A stretch of 64,000 nucleotides of DNA from Brienomyrus brachyistius (lineage: Eukaryota; Chordata; Actinopteri; Osteoglossiformes; Mormyridae). Position numbers and translations under genes: made by a program. A model generated the notes under the pieces. The model saw only the letters and a program-made list of their open reading frames with translations, did no database searches and was not told the origin of the DNA. Shown here in pieces: positions 32,955-44,045 of this stretch. The stretch covers positions 3,943,001 through 4,007,000 of the forward strand of contig NC_064548.1 of NCBI RefSeq assembly GCF_023856365.1. Reading direction: 5' to 3'. Each line of letters begins with the position of its first letter. Position 1 is the first letter of the stretch.

Positions 32955-33249
32955 GAATATGTTAAAAATCATTATCTATAATCTATATTTTAAAATCCCT
33001 TTAACTACTGACAGTTCAGGAGGAGTGACTGTCACCGATTACACTGGTGCTCAGGCATCCCTTAGCAGCCTTTGGAGAGTTTTACTTACACAAAAAATGT
33101 TCTGAGGGCAGAATGAAAAATGATTGATTCCGAGAGATAACCAATCAGATTGTAGATGAAGTGGGACTAATACATCTGATTGGTTGACACCCTGCAAAGG
33201 AAGCTCATAGGTGAGGATAGGACTATAGTTTGACCAGTAAATTGAAAGC

Positions 33250-34910
33250 TTCGAGACAGATTCAGCTTTCTCTTTGCCTAGTCAGAGCAGTACCGCATCC
33301 ACATAAATGGCGACACTGCATGGATCCACCTGTCGAGCTCGCACTCCCTTCTTCCCTCATTCACAAACAAGACCCTGAGATACTTAAACTCCTCCACTTC
33401 AGTTAGTAACTCATTCCCAACCTGGAGAAGGGAATCTACCATTTTCCGGTTGAGAGCCACGGACTAATCTGCATTCTGGCTTCTTGACACTCAGCTGCAA
33501 ACCAGCCCAATACATGGTGGAAGTCCATATCATCCACAAAAAGCAAAGATGCAATCCTGAGGTCACCAACCTGGACACCCTTCACCCCTTGAGTCCACCT
33601 AGAAATTCTGTCGCTAAAAATTATGAACAGCACTGATGGAGGCTAACGCCCACTGGAAACTAGTCTGATTTGGTGCGAATCAAACACTCGCAGCAGTTAT
33701 AAAGGGACCTAAATAGCCCATGACAGTGGGCCTGGCTCCCCATACTTCCAGAGCTTCCCCTACAGGACGCCTCAAGGATCACAGTTGTATGCTTTTTCCA
33801 AGTCCACATCACACATGTAGACTGGGGTTAACTCCTCCTCCCTCCAGCCTCCTTTCTTAATGAGTGGGACCACCACATTCATCTGCCAATCCAAAGGCAT
33901 TGTCCACAATGTTGAAGAGGCATGTCAACCAAGACAGTCCAACAACATCCAGAGCCTTCAACAAGTCAGGAAGGCATGTCAGCAGGATTCACAAAGTCCT
34001 CAAAGTTCTCCTTCTACCATCCAACTATATCCCCAGTTGAGGTGAACAGCACTCGCTCCCTGCTGTAAACAGCATGGTTGAAGCCCTGATTCCTCCTGAA
34101 TTGCCTGTTAGGTTGTCAGAATTTCTTCTGGGCAAACAAAGTAATTTTCCGTGGCCTCACTGAACTCCTCCTACACTCAAATTTTTGTTTCTGCCAACTG
34201 CCAATGCCGCACTCCACCTGACCTGCTGGTACCTGTCAGCTCCATCCAGAGTCCCACAAGCTAACCATGATCGGAAGACCCCCTTCTTCAGCCTGAACAG
34301 CTGCATCAGCAATGGAAGCACAGAACATGGCCCACTCTTGCTGTCCAACACATACTTATGTCATCCTGTATATACCCCAGATCTGAAGATGTGATTACTA
34401 AATTGATCATTGATCTATGGCCTTGGGTTTTATGGTTCCAGGTGCACTTATGAACACCCTTATGCTCAGACATGGTGTTTGTCATGGCCAAACCGTGGTT
34501 AACACAGAAATCCAACAACAGAGCACCACTTGACTTCAGATCGGAGAGCCCGATCCGCCCCAATTTCTCAATTACACCCCTCCAGGTTTCCTTATTACCC
34601 ATGTGGTGTTAAATTCCCCCAATATATGTGTTCCAGCACCCTATCCATGGCCTTCAAGAAGACTGGTAAACGAAGGCTTAATCCATAGTCAGAACCCATC
34701 CCCTGGCTAAGTCACATGGAGTTGACCCTTTTGTTCCCCAGGTTGAACTTCAATGTATTGGCACTGAACCAGCGGCCTCAAGTAGACCCACACCAGCCCA
34801 GCACCATCCATAGTGCATGAGTCCAACTTCCCTCTAAGAGTTTGGTTCCAGAGCCCATGCTGAGTTTTTTGGTCTGAGCCTGGCCTGGCCATACCTAGTC
34901 TTGGGCTTCT
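33250..34910 (-). mobile_element. Second decayed non-LTR retrotransposon
   Basis: Minus-strand fragments follow the order of one LINE ORF2. At 34306-34602 is an endonuclease end with [20 protein letters not shown]. At 33436-33633 is RT with DRISRWTQGV and SLLFVDDMD, a changed FADD box. At 33278-33460 is VEEFKYLRVLFVNEGR, the thumb region. Frameshifts and stops are frequent. It differs from the relic at 3-6 kb, so a different clade is likely. Confidence 0.82.
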
Positions 34911-35118
34911 TTCCCACCAGAGGGGTTATGTTCCATGTTCCTGAAGCCAGTGGATTGGTCCTACCAACTGCTGCCCAATCCACATACTTGTTTTTACAAA
35001 GTGTCAGTGCCCAGCAATGAACTGGTATCCCATCCTGCCTTGGACATAATGTTTCCTAGGACAGGTCTCAGATTTATGGGTGAGATGGAAACAGACGCTG
35101 TTAACCAATGGCTGACCT

Positions 35119-35124
35119 TTTATT
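35119..35124 (-). promoter_or_regulatory. ESD: ESD poly(A) signal
   Basis: AATAAA on the minus strand (TTTATT on +), about 185 bases after the ESD stop codon. It implies a short 3' UTR. Confidence 0.65.
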
Positions 35125-35306
35125 TTTGGAAAATGCAAAGAGAACATCAACCAGGACTGGCACACTCCAGTCAGCAGTTCACACTACCCCCTCAACACAG
35201 CTAACACTGCACCTGGAGTGAGACGGGCGAGCGGTGGACACTGGGTAGGCGGGGCCTTGTGAAAAGGCACTGCGGACATCCGGCTTGTGATCACAAGGTC
35301 GTCACC

Positions 35307-35387
35307 TTAAGCATTCAAGTACTTGGCGTGGTGTTTGATGTGGTCATTGATGAAGGAGAAAACAAAGAAATAACTGTGATCATAGCC
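35307..35387 (-). CDS. ESD: ESD last coding exon (catalytic histidine)
   Basis: Minus strand reads [20 protein letters not shown], then AKYLNA and TAA after acceptor TTCTCCAG. The histidine of YDHSY completes the triad. Confidence 0.97.
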   Translation of the reverse strand, partial: GYDHSYFFVFSFINDHIKHHAKYLNA

Positions 35388-38300
35388 CTGGAGAAGGAAA
35401 GAAAATAACACAAAATAAATTTGAGAACAGGCCATGGAAGCAAAACGAAGTGATGTCACAACTCAGTTTGTAAATCTCAATATACTGTCACACAGCTGAA
35501 ATACTAGTTTAAACCTGTACCTCACATTTACAGTAATAAGCAGCTGAATTTCCCAGAAAGTTTCATCAAACCGATACATTCACACAATACATAATACATG
35601 CTAATCTTTGCCTGATGTACTGCATTCCTGTACATTTCTCTGCTCATTTCCTTGCACTATACTAGTAGTATAGCCCATGTTGCAGCCTCATGCTAAAATA
35701 ACTAAAATTCATGTCTCCCCTAATAAATCTACACCCAATACCACATTAATCACAAAGTCAAAATTTCAGAAATTTTTGTTTCTTTACTAAAAATAAAATA
35801 TTGGGACATTACATTGACATAAGTATTCAGATCCTTTGGTGTTATACTTTGACCCACATCTAATGATCATTTTGAGATGTTTCTGCAGCTTGTATGAAGA
35901 CCACTTATGGTTAATTCAATTGATTGGATTTGATTTGCAAATGCACAGAACTGTCTATACTGTATAACGGTGCCACAGCTAACAAGGTATATCAGAGCAA
36001 AAAACAAGTGGAGGGGTTGAAGGAATTGCCTGCAGAGACAGGATTGTATTGAGGCACAGAACTGGGGAAGGTTACAAAAACTGCAGCACTGCAGGTTCCT
36101 AAGAGCGCAGTGGCCACTATAATACTTAAATGGAAGAAGTTTGCAACCCATCCTACAGCTGGCCGCCTGGCCAAACTGCACAGTTAGGAGATGGGTCTTG
36201 GTAAGAGGTGACAAGAATTTAGAGCTGAATTTACAATTAGAATCTAGTGATCAGTGTTCACATACCACAGCACACAATGACAAAATGTGTCCTCTGCATT
36301 TAACCCATATGTGACAATGTGACATAGCAGGGGGCAGCTAATTCAGCGCCCGGGGAGCAGTACTTGGGGGCGGTACCTTGCTCAGGGTACCTCAGTGGTG
36401 CCTTGATGGTCAGAGATTCGAACCTGAAATCTTTCAATTACAAGTGCGCTTCCCTAATCATTAAGCCACCACTGTCCTGGTGGAGAACCTGTGTGGAGAT
36501 AGGAGAAACTTCCAGAAGGACGACCATGACTGTAACACCAATTTCGGCTCAGTAAAAAACACTTTCAGACTGTGAGAAACACAATTCTGTGGTCTGATTA
36601 AACCAAGATTAAAATGTCTGGCTTGAGTTTCAAACATCTGAAGGAAATCAGGCACCAGTCAGCACCTGCACAATACCACTCCAGTGATGAAGCATGGTGG
36701 TCACAGCGTCATGCTGGGAGGTGTTTGTCAGTGGCAGGGACTGGGAGACAAGGCAGGGTCGAATGGAGATGAAGCTGCTGCAGAGCTCGCTGAACCCGAC
36801 TGAGCCGAAGGTTTACCTTCCAACAGGTCAATGACCCTAAGACAGTGCAGGAGTGGCTTAATGTCCTAGAGTGACCCAGCACAGTCCGGACTTGAACGCA
36901 ATCAAATATCTACGGAGAGACCTGAAACCAGCTGTCCACTTACAGACCCCATCCAAAATGACAGAGACAGAGAAGATCTGCAGAGAATAGCAGAAAATCC
37001 CCAAATCCAGGTGTGCAAAGGTTATCATGTCGAACCCAAGAAGATACAAGGGTGTAATCAGTGCAAAGGGTGTTTCAGCTAAGTGCTGAGTTAAAGGTCT
37101 GGGGTCTAGGGGTGGGGAACATACTTTCGCTGACTGGGGCATGGTCACACACTTCATTCAATATCATAATTCATGGCAAATTATTTATTTCTTAATATTT
37201 GTTTTGGCATTAAATTCATTTTAATGTCACTGTACTTTGTAAATATGTCAGATTTATGTGAAATTTCACATCAAAGTATAGACATTGTAAAATGTAGTTT
37301 CGAACACTTGCAGAAACATTAGAAAAGTACACAGTAAGCAATGGTGACAGTTTGTTTTGATCCTAGATATCTGATCACCAAAGTCTTGGCTACATGAAGA
37401 TGATTAAATGGTGTAGTTGCAACGTTCAGTTGGATAAATAAATAAGAAAAACCTAACTAATGTCACTATTTCTGGGCTCCTTTCATTGAATATGTAGGAG
37501 CTCTCATGTGTATGAATGAGCCATTCACACCTGGCCACATCCTCCCCCCTTTTATGGCGCTGATGGGGATGTATCTGGTTCGCATTTCACCATTGCGCTG
37601 TTCATCTAATTACCATGCGAATGCAATTTAAATACACGGAAATGCGGTTAATTATAATGCAAATAGAGATCTTCAGGTGAGGGCGGTACTACACGCTCCT
37701 GATGCAGGTAAAACAAAGTAAGGTGACATGGTTTACTTTTTTGCTGATTTAACCTAATTTTAAAAACTTCAATACTTCTGACAATTGACGTTTTGAAAAG
37801 AAGACAAATTACAGATTTAGTCAGTGTTTTTTCATGCTTCTACAATAAGATTTCAGAGGGTTAAGGGTCTGAATACTTATGTCAGTGTGATGTTTTGTTT
37901 TATTGTTACTAATTCTGCAAAAAAAAAAAAAAAATTTATAAAAAATTTTTGTTTTGTCACAACTGAGTATTGTATGTGAATTGATGAGGAAAAAAATAAT
38001 CTAAATGATTTTAGCATAAGGATGCAACACAAAATTTGATAAAAGTGAAGAACTGAAAAGTTTCTGAATGCACCGTCTTATAAAAATGGAATTTTTCCCT
38101 TTCCGCCACCAGGTGGCGCCACTTACCTGCTGCAGCCGAAACACCACAGGGATCTTTTTTTCGGTGCAGGCTGCAATGAAGTTGTCTGGGAGCAGCTGGC
38201 CAGCTGAGAGGAACTGGTCATCACGACCCTGGTCGATCAGGATGTCCAGCTGGGGCCCAGAGTAGGACCCCACCAGCGAGGTGGCATCATAAGCCTGGAA

Positions 38301-41300
38301 GAGAAACAGCCGCAGTCCCCTATTTACAGGCTTTCACTCCTGAAACAATCTTAATTGATCAGACCACATGAGGTGTTACAAAATTCTGCATACTTTAAAG
38401 TCTGAAACTTTAATTCAAATTTATCTAATCAATCGCCACAGGCAAAAGGTCTTTAAACCGAGGTGCATTTCTACTCTTTGATCTGGCTTATCTCCGTCCC
38501 TCCAGCACAGTTTGGCATAAATTATATTAAACCGAACAATGAGTTACTTGGCTGAGGGCTGTCAGCAATAAAATAACCATTAAATATTTAACCACCTTCG
38601 AAATGACAAATCACTTTAGGATGAGACATAAAAAGTATAAGAACAGTTCAGCTGTATTCTCACTGAGTTTGAGTGTTTCAAACTTCTAACAAACACTACA
38701 TAACAAACAGTTCTGTCAAGCATCTGCCAAAACCTCAGATAAATGATTAATGAGTTCAATGGAAGCAATCGGTAAATTCGACAATGGAGATATAACTGCA
38801 AGCGTATTATAAAGCATAACAGGGTTTTAAAGTGCACCTCAGTCAATTTCTGAATGTCATCACGGCCAATACATAGAATGCAAAGCAGGTGCCAATTAAA
38901 ATGTGCTTCCTTAATTAAGGTTTCCACTTCCGCTTCTGATCCTGTGGAGCCCTTTGTCTGCTGGTTGAATCGACAGGATGATTTCATTCCTATTAAACGG
39001 GCCGTTGGTTACAGACACCCTATAATCTCCCGATAATCCCTGCTTAGTGGGACTAGGGATCCCACGTGCTTCTGGCCCTGGAAGAAACATCTGAAGCATA
39101 ACAAACTGTGGGGGGTCCTTTCCCAGCCACAAAGAGCCACTGCAGGTCCAGGACGGCAGGCAGGGTGCTGACACACGCCCCCCCCACCCTGGCGGTCACA
39201 AGGCCTACCTCCCATTTCGACTTGTCGGGGCCCAGGTAGCCGGTGAAGGCTTTCTGTCCCCAGGCACACTGCATGGGGTTACAGATGGGGGCGAAAGCGG
39301 ACACAGCCTAGGCAGGGAGGCAGGACAATGCGAGTAAGAGCAGCCAGCCCCCAATGGCGAGGGCGGCGAATCAGCAAATTACACCATTCACAGCAGCACA
39401 GGGCCACTCATTACCACTGAAGACATATATGTTATGCTCATTTATAGATGTAAGCAGTGACATGCAGAAAACCTGCCTTGTACTTCCCTGGGTTGTTCAA
39501 GGCGCATATGAGGGCACCGTGGCCGCCCATAGAGTGACCCGAGATGGACATTTTCTCGGGGTCAGCCGGGAAATGGGCGCTGATTAGGCGGGGCAGCTGA
39601 GGGGTGGAGAGAGAGAGATAACAGGATGGCGGGATGCACACCCAACAGATAACCTTTTAATATAGTTTATGCGAGGGATAAAACACGACAAGGTGTGCCG
39701 TTATACAGACATAAGCAACAACAGCTTGGCATAATATGTTTAACAAAAACATTGAAACGCATTAATACAGGACCGTCATTAGGCTGCCAGAACTACCTGT
39801 GCAGTTACACGAAAATACTCAACACCCATGTGTCATCAATGGACCAATACTGTGATAGTATTTATCAAAGTTGGGGTATAAATATAGTTAGAGCCGACTT
39901 CTATAAATCACTTTGCGATAAAAGTGTACTTTACGAACGCCATTCGTGCCATTCTTCCACACTATCTCCCCCTGCAGGGGATTAAGCACAGCTGCATTTA
40001 GAGGCCTGTGTCACTGATCACAGCGTGTTTATCAGCAAGGTGACAAGTCTTCACTTCAGCTGGAACACTTCAGCTCGCCTGCCTGCTGAGTGGCTCGACT
40101 CCCAGTCAGTCACCCGCAGATCATTAACCGTAACCTCAGCAGGTTCAAAGAAAAACAGCTCACTCTTCACTCATAACACAACCCAGGACGACTCCAGACC
40201 TAGTTACATACAACACTGATAGAGTTTTCCAACTATTACGCTGAGTGAGAACAGAACTGAACCAGGCTGGGTTTGTTTTTTCCATTATAATCAGGAAGGT
40301 GACTCAGGCCTGTGGGGTGGAGAGGTAGCCGGCTAGGCCACTGTAATGGCCAGATAAAAGTAGGTATGACTCTACCAGAATAGAGAAAATAATGTATATT
40401 TTTGTTTTTTATTTACTAAAAATCTTGCCTTGGAGAATGCCCTGAAAATGTTCTTCTGTTAGACTCTTGTTGTCTGTAAGACAATGGAGTGTTTAACCCA
40501 TCTGAGAATGTACTGTCAAAACAGACGGCCAAAGGAGGACTCTGGCCTTGATGACAGAAGCCACACCTGGAATGCACCATGGCCAAAATCTTCTTTCTTT
40601 GTCATCATTTATCATTCAAAAGGACAGTAAGGGAAACACAAGCTTAGAGGCTCATCCTGATAATCTGAAAATGGAAGCACACCATAACAGCGGCCTGAGG
40701 CTTCACCCAAACATTGAGACGGTGGTATCGGGGCTTAACGACAGGCCACCGAGACAGACAGTCGGCCTCAGGGAACAAGAGCTACAGGAAGGGCCTCCAA
40801 AGCTGCCTGTCGCCCCAAGGCCTGTCATACTGCGACTGGCGGGAGCTCCAGACGAACCGCTCCTGCACAGACAGATGATAAATTCTAGAAAGTTCTCCCC
40901 GAGGAAAGACAAATTACCCCTATTTTCCTCCAAATCTGATACTATCAAAGTAACAATCCAACAGGCTGACATGCTTTTAATGGTCTAGATACAAGGGGAT
41001 AGTGGGGGCGGGGCCACGGGCTAGACCGGGGAATGGCTGGGGGCGGGGCCACGGGCTAGACCGGGGAATGGCTGGGGGCGGGGCCACGGGCTAGACCGGG
41101 GAATGGCTGGGGGCGGGGCCACGGGCTAGACCGGGGAATGGCTGGGGGCGGGGCTTGTACCTCCTCCGTGACATAGGAGTACATGCGGTAGTTCTGCTTC
41201 CAGGGCTCCTCTGTGGCATTGACATAGAAACCCGCACCAGTCCCAAAGTCCCAGCTCTCCTCCTCCCCCTCGATGTTACAACCACCTGGGAAGCCAAGAG

Positions 41301-43494
41301 GGAGTTAGTGGGGAGGAGAAAGGAGGTATGGGACACTGTTCTGCTCCAAAGTCAGTGATGGACAATCCAGGGCAACAGATACTAATGTTTACTGCTCGTC
41401 TCAAATCACCTGACTGTTGCACTCGAACAGGTAGTGACCATGCAGCTTACACACTCCAGGCCAGGTCTATTTGCAGGGATCAAAAAGCCAGGAAACCTGA
41501 GAGTCTGCAGGTCAGTCTGAAGGAGGGACACCTGTAGTAGCAGACAGGGGGCGTGGCTCACGTACGCGGGCTGGTGTCTGGTGCCACGATGATCAGGCCA
41601 TGTTCAGACGCCATCTGCTGGCTGCCCGCCTTGGTGATGAAGTTCTGCTCGGTGCAAGTCAGTCCTATGTGTCAGGGAGAGCAAACCCACCCTCAGAAGT
41701 GGTCACAGGCAGACAAGCATCATGCTTTTACCCAAAGTGATGAGCTTACTGGCCGATGGACACTATAGTCATGCTGAATTAGCACCCCCAGGCCCCTCCT
41801 TGGACCCCTAATATTAAGCAGTCAATGCCAAGACCACTATGCCCCCTCAGGCTCCTGACATTATAGCATGAGCACTTCAGCAACAAACTATAGCTGCCAC
41901 ATAACGTCGGTCTTCAGGCTTGTACTTCTCATTCAGAAATACCTTAGAAATTCCTTAATACTTTAACACCACAAAGTCGGTTCCCAAGTGTCCCTATTTA
42001 CACAATTTTGAGCCTCCATGTTTAACACATATACACATTCCAACCACTCATTTATGCCTCCAAACCCATTTTAAAAGCCTCTTCTGTTAAGTTAAACATC
42101 CCTTTCAAAACTATAATGAACGCAAAATGAGAGCAGGTGTTTCTCAGACTGAGGTGAGTCCAGTAGGGGTGGGTGGGACTGGGGTTCCTGGTACAATGGG
42201 GGGGGAAGGAACAGGGCGGGAACAGGGCAGGAACAGGCCATACGCCAAACCAGCATAGCTTCCAGTCCCTCTGTGGATGATCCACTAAAGCCCATGAACG
42301 GCTCAGTAAACAGTTTATGCTGAGGGAGCCTGAGGAAGGCTGCAGACCGTAAAGCCAGTGACAGCCCCTTCACCTGCCAAACATCTGAATCGGTCGAGCT
42401 GACAGGACTGATCTCATATTTACCCCCAACTCACCACATCTCCTGGGATATAGGAAATCCTAACCCCAGCCTGAAACAGTGTTCGCAAAGAAAACAAGGG
42501 ATGTGCTCTCTATTCCCATCTCTTCACATCTGGCCTTAGATACGATTACAGCAGAAGAGGTCCATGGCGATATGGACTGGGAGAGTGCCAGGGTCCAGAC
42601 AGTTACTGGTAAAAATTCCGTCATTCGCAGATGAACCACGTCACCGCTGGGCCATTCAACAAGGCTCCTAACCCTAAAACCTGCTCTGGGGATGTTAGAA
42701 AAAAAAATTTAAAAAAATCGCCAACCCTGTGCTCTGACCCCACAGAAGAGCATGATGGGATATGTAAACACCAAAGAAATCCAATGCATCTGTACTTGTT
42801 CTAATGGCAAATAATGGATTATTATGCAACATCATATATACTTCAAATAACATTCTGTACAGGGTCATGGTTATTCTGGAAGCGGCAGGCAAAATGCAGG
42901 GACACCCTAGATGGGAATGTATTCAACAGCCTATTCTTTCAAAGGAATTCATCACCATCCTTACCGTTTATCAACTCCTGAGACTGTTAAGTACTTGGTG
43001 ACAAATAGTTTGTAAAACATTATATATTGTATTGTAGCTGACTGGTTTAATGCCTTTAAAAGCACCAGGCGACCAGTGAGTTAAAACGCCATGCTCTGGA
43101 GTTATCATTTATAAACTGCGTTCTCGCAGGCTGATACTTTAACTCTTTTTTGTAGGTAGTTACCTACCGGACAACCAGTAGAACGCAGGGCATTTTTCGC
43201 TCTCGGCTTTCGGAGGGAGATAGATGGCAAACTTCATTCTACATTTCAGTTCAGTGCTGAATACCCCCCATCGGGAGACAAAATGAGAATTAGACAAGCG
43301 AAAGTGTTTGCAGTCAGTCACAACATGGGTGGATGAAACAGCCGGGAAGTTGCAAATTGCAAGTTCCGATGGCATCCGGGCGGTGAGGACGGAGACGTGG
43401 GCGGTGCGCGTGCGCCCAGGCTGTACCTGTCATGCTCGAAGACCTTCTGGAAGCCGCCGCAGCACTTGTTGGATGAAACCTGCGTCAGAGCCAT
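35307..43494 (-). CDS. ESD: ESD, S-formylglutathione hydrolase (esterase D)
   Basis: ESD hydrolyses S-formylglutathione to glutathione and formate, the last step of glutathione-dependent formaldehyde detoxification in the cytosol. Coding exons in transcript order are 43494-43427, 43256-43168, 41664-41566, 41285-41161, 39596-39477, 39307-39209, 38294-38127 and 35387-35307. Joined, they give 849 bases, or 282 residues plus stop, exactly the length of human ESD. The nucleophile serine is in GHSMGG, the catalytic aspartate lies in the [13 protein letters not shown] region, and the histidine is in GYDHSY. LSGLTC forms the oxyanion loop. The protein ends KYLNA as expected. The alpha/beta hydrolase fold is intact, with no stop or frameshift. 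Start ATG 43494 has a good context (G at -3, G at +4). Confidence 0.97.
35675..38075 (+). mobile_element. Decayed Tc1-like DNA transposon with internal insertions
   Basis: The sequence follows the fish Tc1 layout. A left terminal repeat runs about 35675-35835 (ACATAAGTATTCAGATCC). Transposase remains start near 35980 with the helix-turn-helix region around 36160, continue from about 36477 (TTCCAGAAGGACGACCAT), include GAAGCATGGTGG at 36690, and end near 37085. A right terminal repeat runs 37860-38075 (GGTCTGAATACTTATGTCAG). The two ends are inverted copies of each other. Many indels destroy the frame. DNA at about 36210-36476 and 37093-37860 is foreign to the element. It sits in the last ESD intron. 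Confidence 0.85.
36212..36477 (-). mobile_element. tRNA-derived SINE inside the Tc1 relic
   Basis: On the minus strand it starts CAGGACAGTGGTGGCTTAATG with A-box-like GTGGCTTAATGATTAGGG and B-box AGGTTCGAATCT. A body with GCCCGGGGAGCAGT and GTCCTCTGCATTTAACCC (on +) follows, as in a common fish SINE. It interrupts the transposase remnant. Confidence 0.72.
38127..38294 (-). CDS. ESD: ESD exon (catalytic aspartate region)
   Basis: Reads [20 protein letters not shown], then [20 protein letters not shown], then [16 protein letters not shown]. Donor CAG/GTAAGT, acceptor TCTTCCAG, phase 0 at both ends. Confidence 0.97.
39209..39307 (-). CDS. ESD: ESD exon
   Basis: Reads [20 protein letters not shown], then [13 protein letters not shown]. 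Acceptor CTGCCTAG, donor GAG/GTAGGC, phase 0 at both ends. Confidence 0.97.
39477..39596 (-). CDS. ESD: ESD exon with nucleophile serine; GC donor
   Basis: Reads [20 protein letters not shown], then [26 protein letters not shown] holds the catalytic serine. The frame requires donor AAG/GCAGGT, so the following intron is GC-AG. Confidence 0.96.
41004..41154. repeat. 35-bp GC-rich tandem repeat in ESD intron
   Basis: Four identical or nearly identical 35-bp units starting at 41004, 41039, 41074 and 41109, plus a partial unit at 41144. Each has GGGGGCGGGGCC, an Sp1-type GC box, and CACGGGCTAGACCGGGGAAT. The array stops six bases from the exon boundary at 41161. Confidence 0.97.
41161..41285 (-). 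CDS. ESD: ESD exon
   Basis: Reads [20 protein letters not shown], then [20 protein letters not shown]. This is the highly conserved [11 protein letters not shown] block of the family. Donor GAG/GTACAA directly adjoins the GC-rich repeat. Confidence 0.97.
41566..41664 (-). CDS. ESD: ESD exon
   Basis: Reads [20 protein letters not shown], then [13 protein letters not shown]. Acceptor TGACACATAG, donor CCGC/GTACGT, phase 1. Confidence 0.96.
41665..43167. other. ESD intron, no gene seen
   Basis: Unique sequence. A G-rich spot (42198-42206) and A-rich runs (42700-42718) are the only notable features. Confidence 0.5.
43168..43256 (-). CDS. ESD: ESD exon
   Basis: Reads [20 protein letters not shown], then KCPAFYWLS. 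Acceptor GTATTCAG, donor TCCG/GTAGGT, phase 1. Confidence 0.96.
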
Positions 43495-43499
43495 AGCTT
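43427..43499 (-). CDS. ESD: ESD first coding exon with start codon
   Basis: Start ATG is 43494-43492 and reads [20 protein letters not shown], then HDS across the junction. Acceptor TTTTCGCAG sits five bases before the ATG, so a separate 5' non-coding exon must exist. The donor is GACAG/GTACAG. Confidence 0.95.
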
Positions 43500-43906
43500 C
43501 TGCGAAAACAGGCAAGAACCTTGAAGACCCGCTTCCACTTTCGGGGCAAGTGAACGTTAAAATTACACTGCAATTTGCCATACACTCCACGGGGCCTATC
43601 TAATGACGGTGGCAGTAATAACAGGCTTCACTTAGTGATTCATCTGTGAAAGCGTTATAATAGTTTACAGAGCTTTATAGCATAATAAAATCAGCAAACT
43701 AAATATCAACATGCAATTGAGGAAAAGAAACTTGGGCCAGTAGTGAAACAATCTTGCACATAATTACAGTGGCAAAAAGGCTATCGGGATTGTGCGGAGC
43801 AGCGTTGTGTCGCCCTGCCGATACAAAACGAGTCCGTTCGTTGTATCCAGCGGCAAGAATAAAGCTTAATTTCATTGGAGTACCTTACACTGTCTTCTGC
43901 ACATAC

Positions 43907-44045
43907 CTTTTTTGACGACTGACATGCGTGAAAGTATTTTTAGTGCTGCCTTCTTAACGCACCCCAGCAAGATCAAGGTCTAGTCCACGTCATCGACGAC
44001 GTTTACGCTGGACACGCCTCCCGACCCGGGAAACGAATCAAGCGT
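43907..44045 (-). promoter_or_regulatory. ESD: Probable ESD 5' exon and promoter
   Basis: On the minus strand a plausible first exon ends at 43908 with donor AAAAAAG/GTATGT. Upstream are CpGs and a CRE/E-box-like site (GATGACGTGG, about 43987-43996), and no TATA box is evident. The exact start is not visible. A short in-frame ATG lies in this exon (see findings). Confidence 0.5.

Noticed and set aside
43397..43603. Plus-strand frame over the ESD start region
   Set aside because: Shadow of the ESD first coding exon on the other strand.
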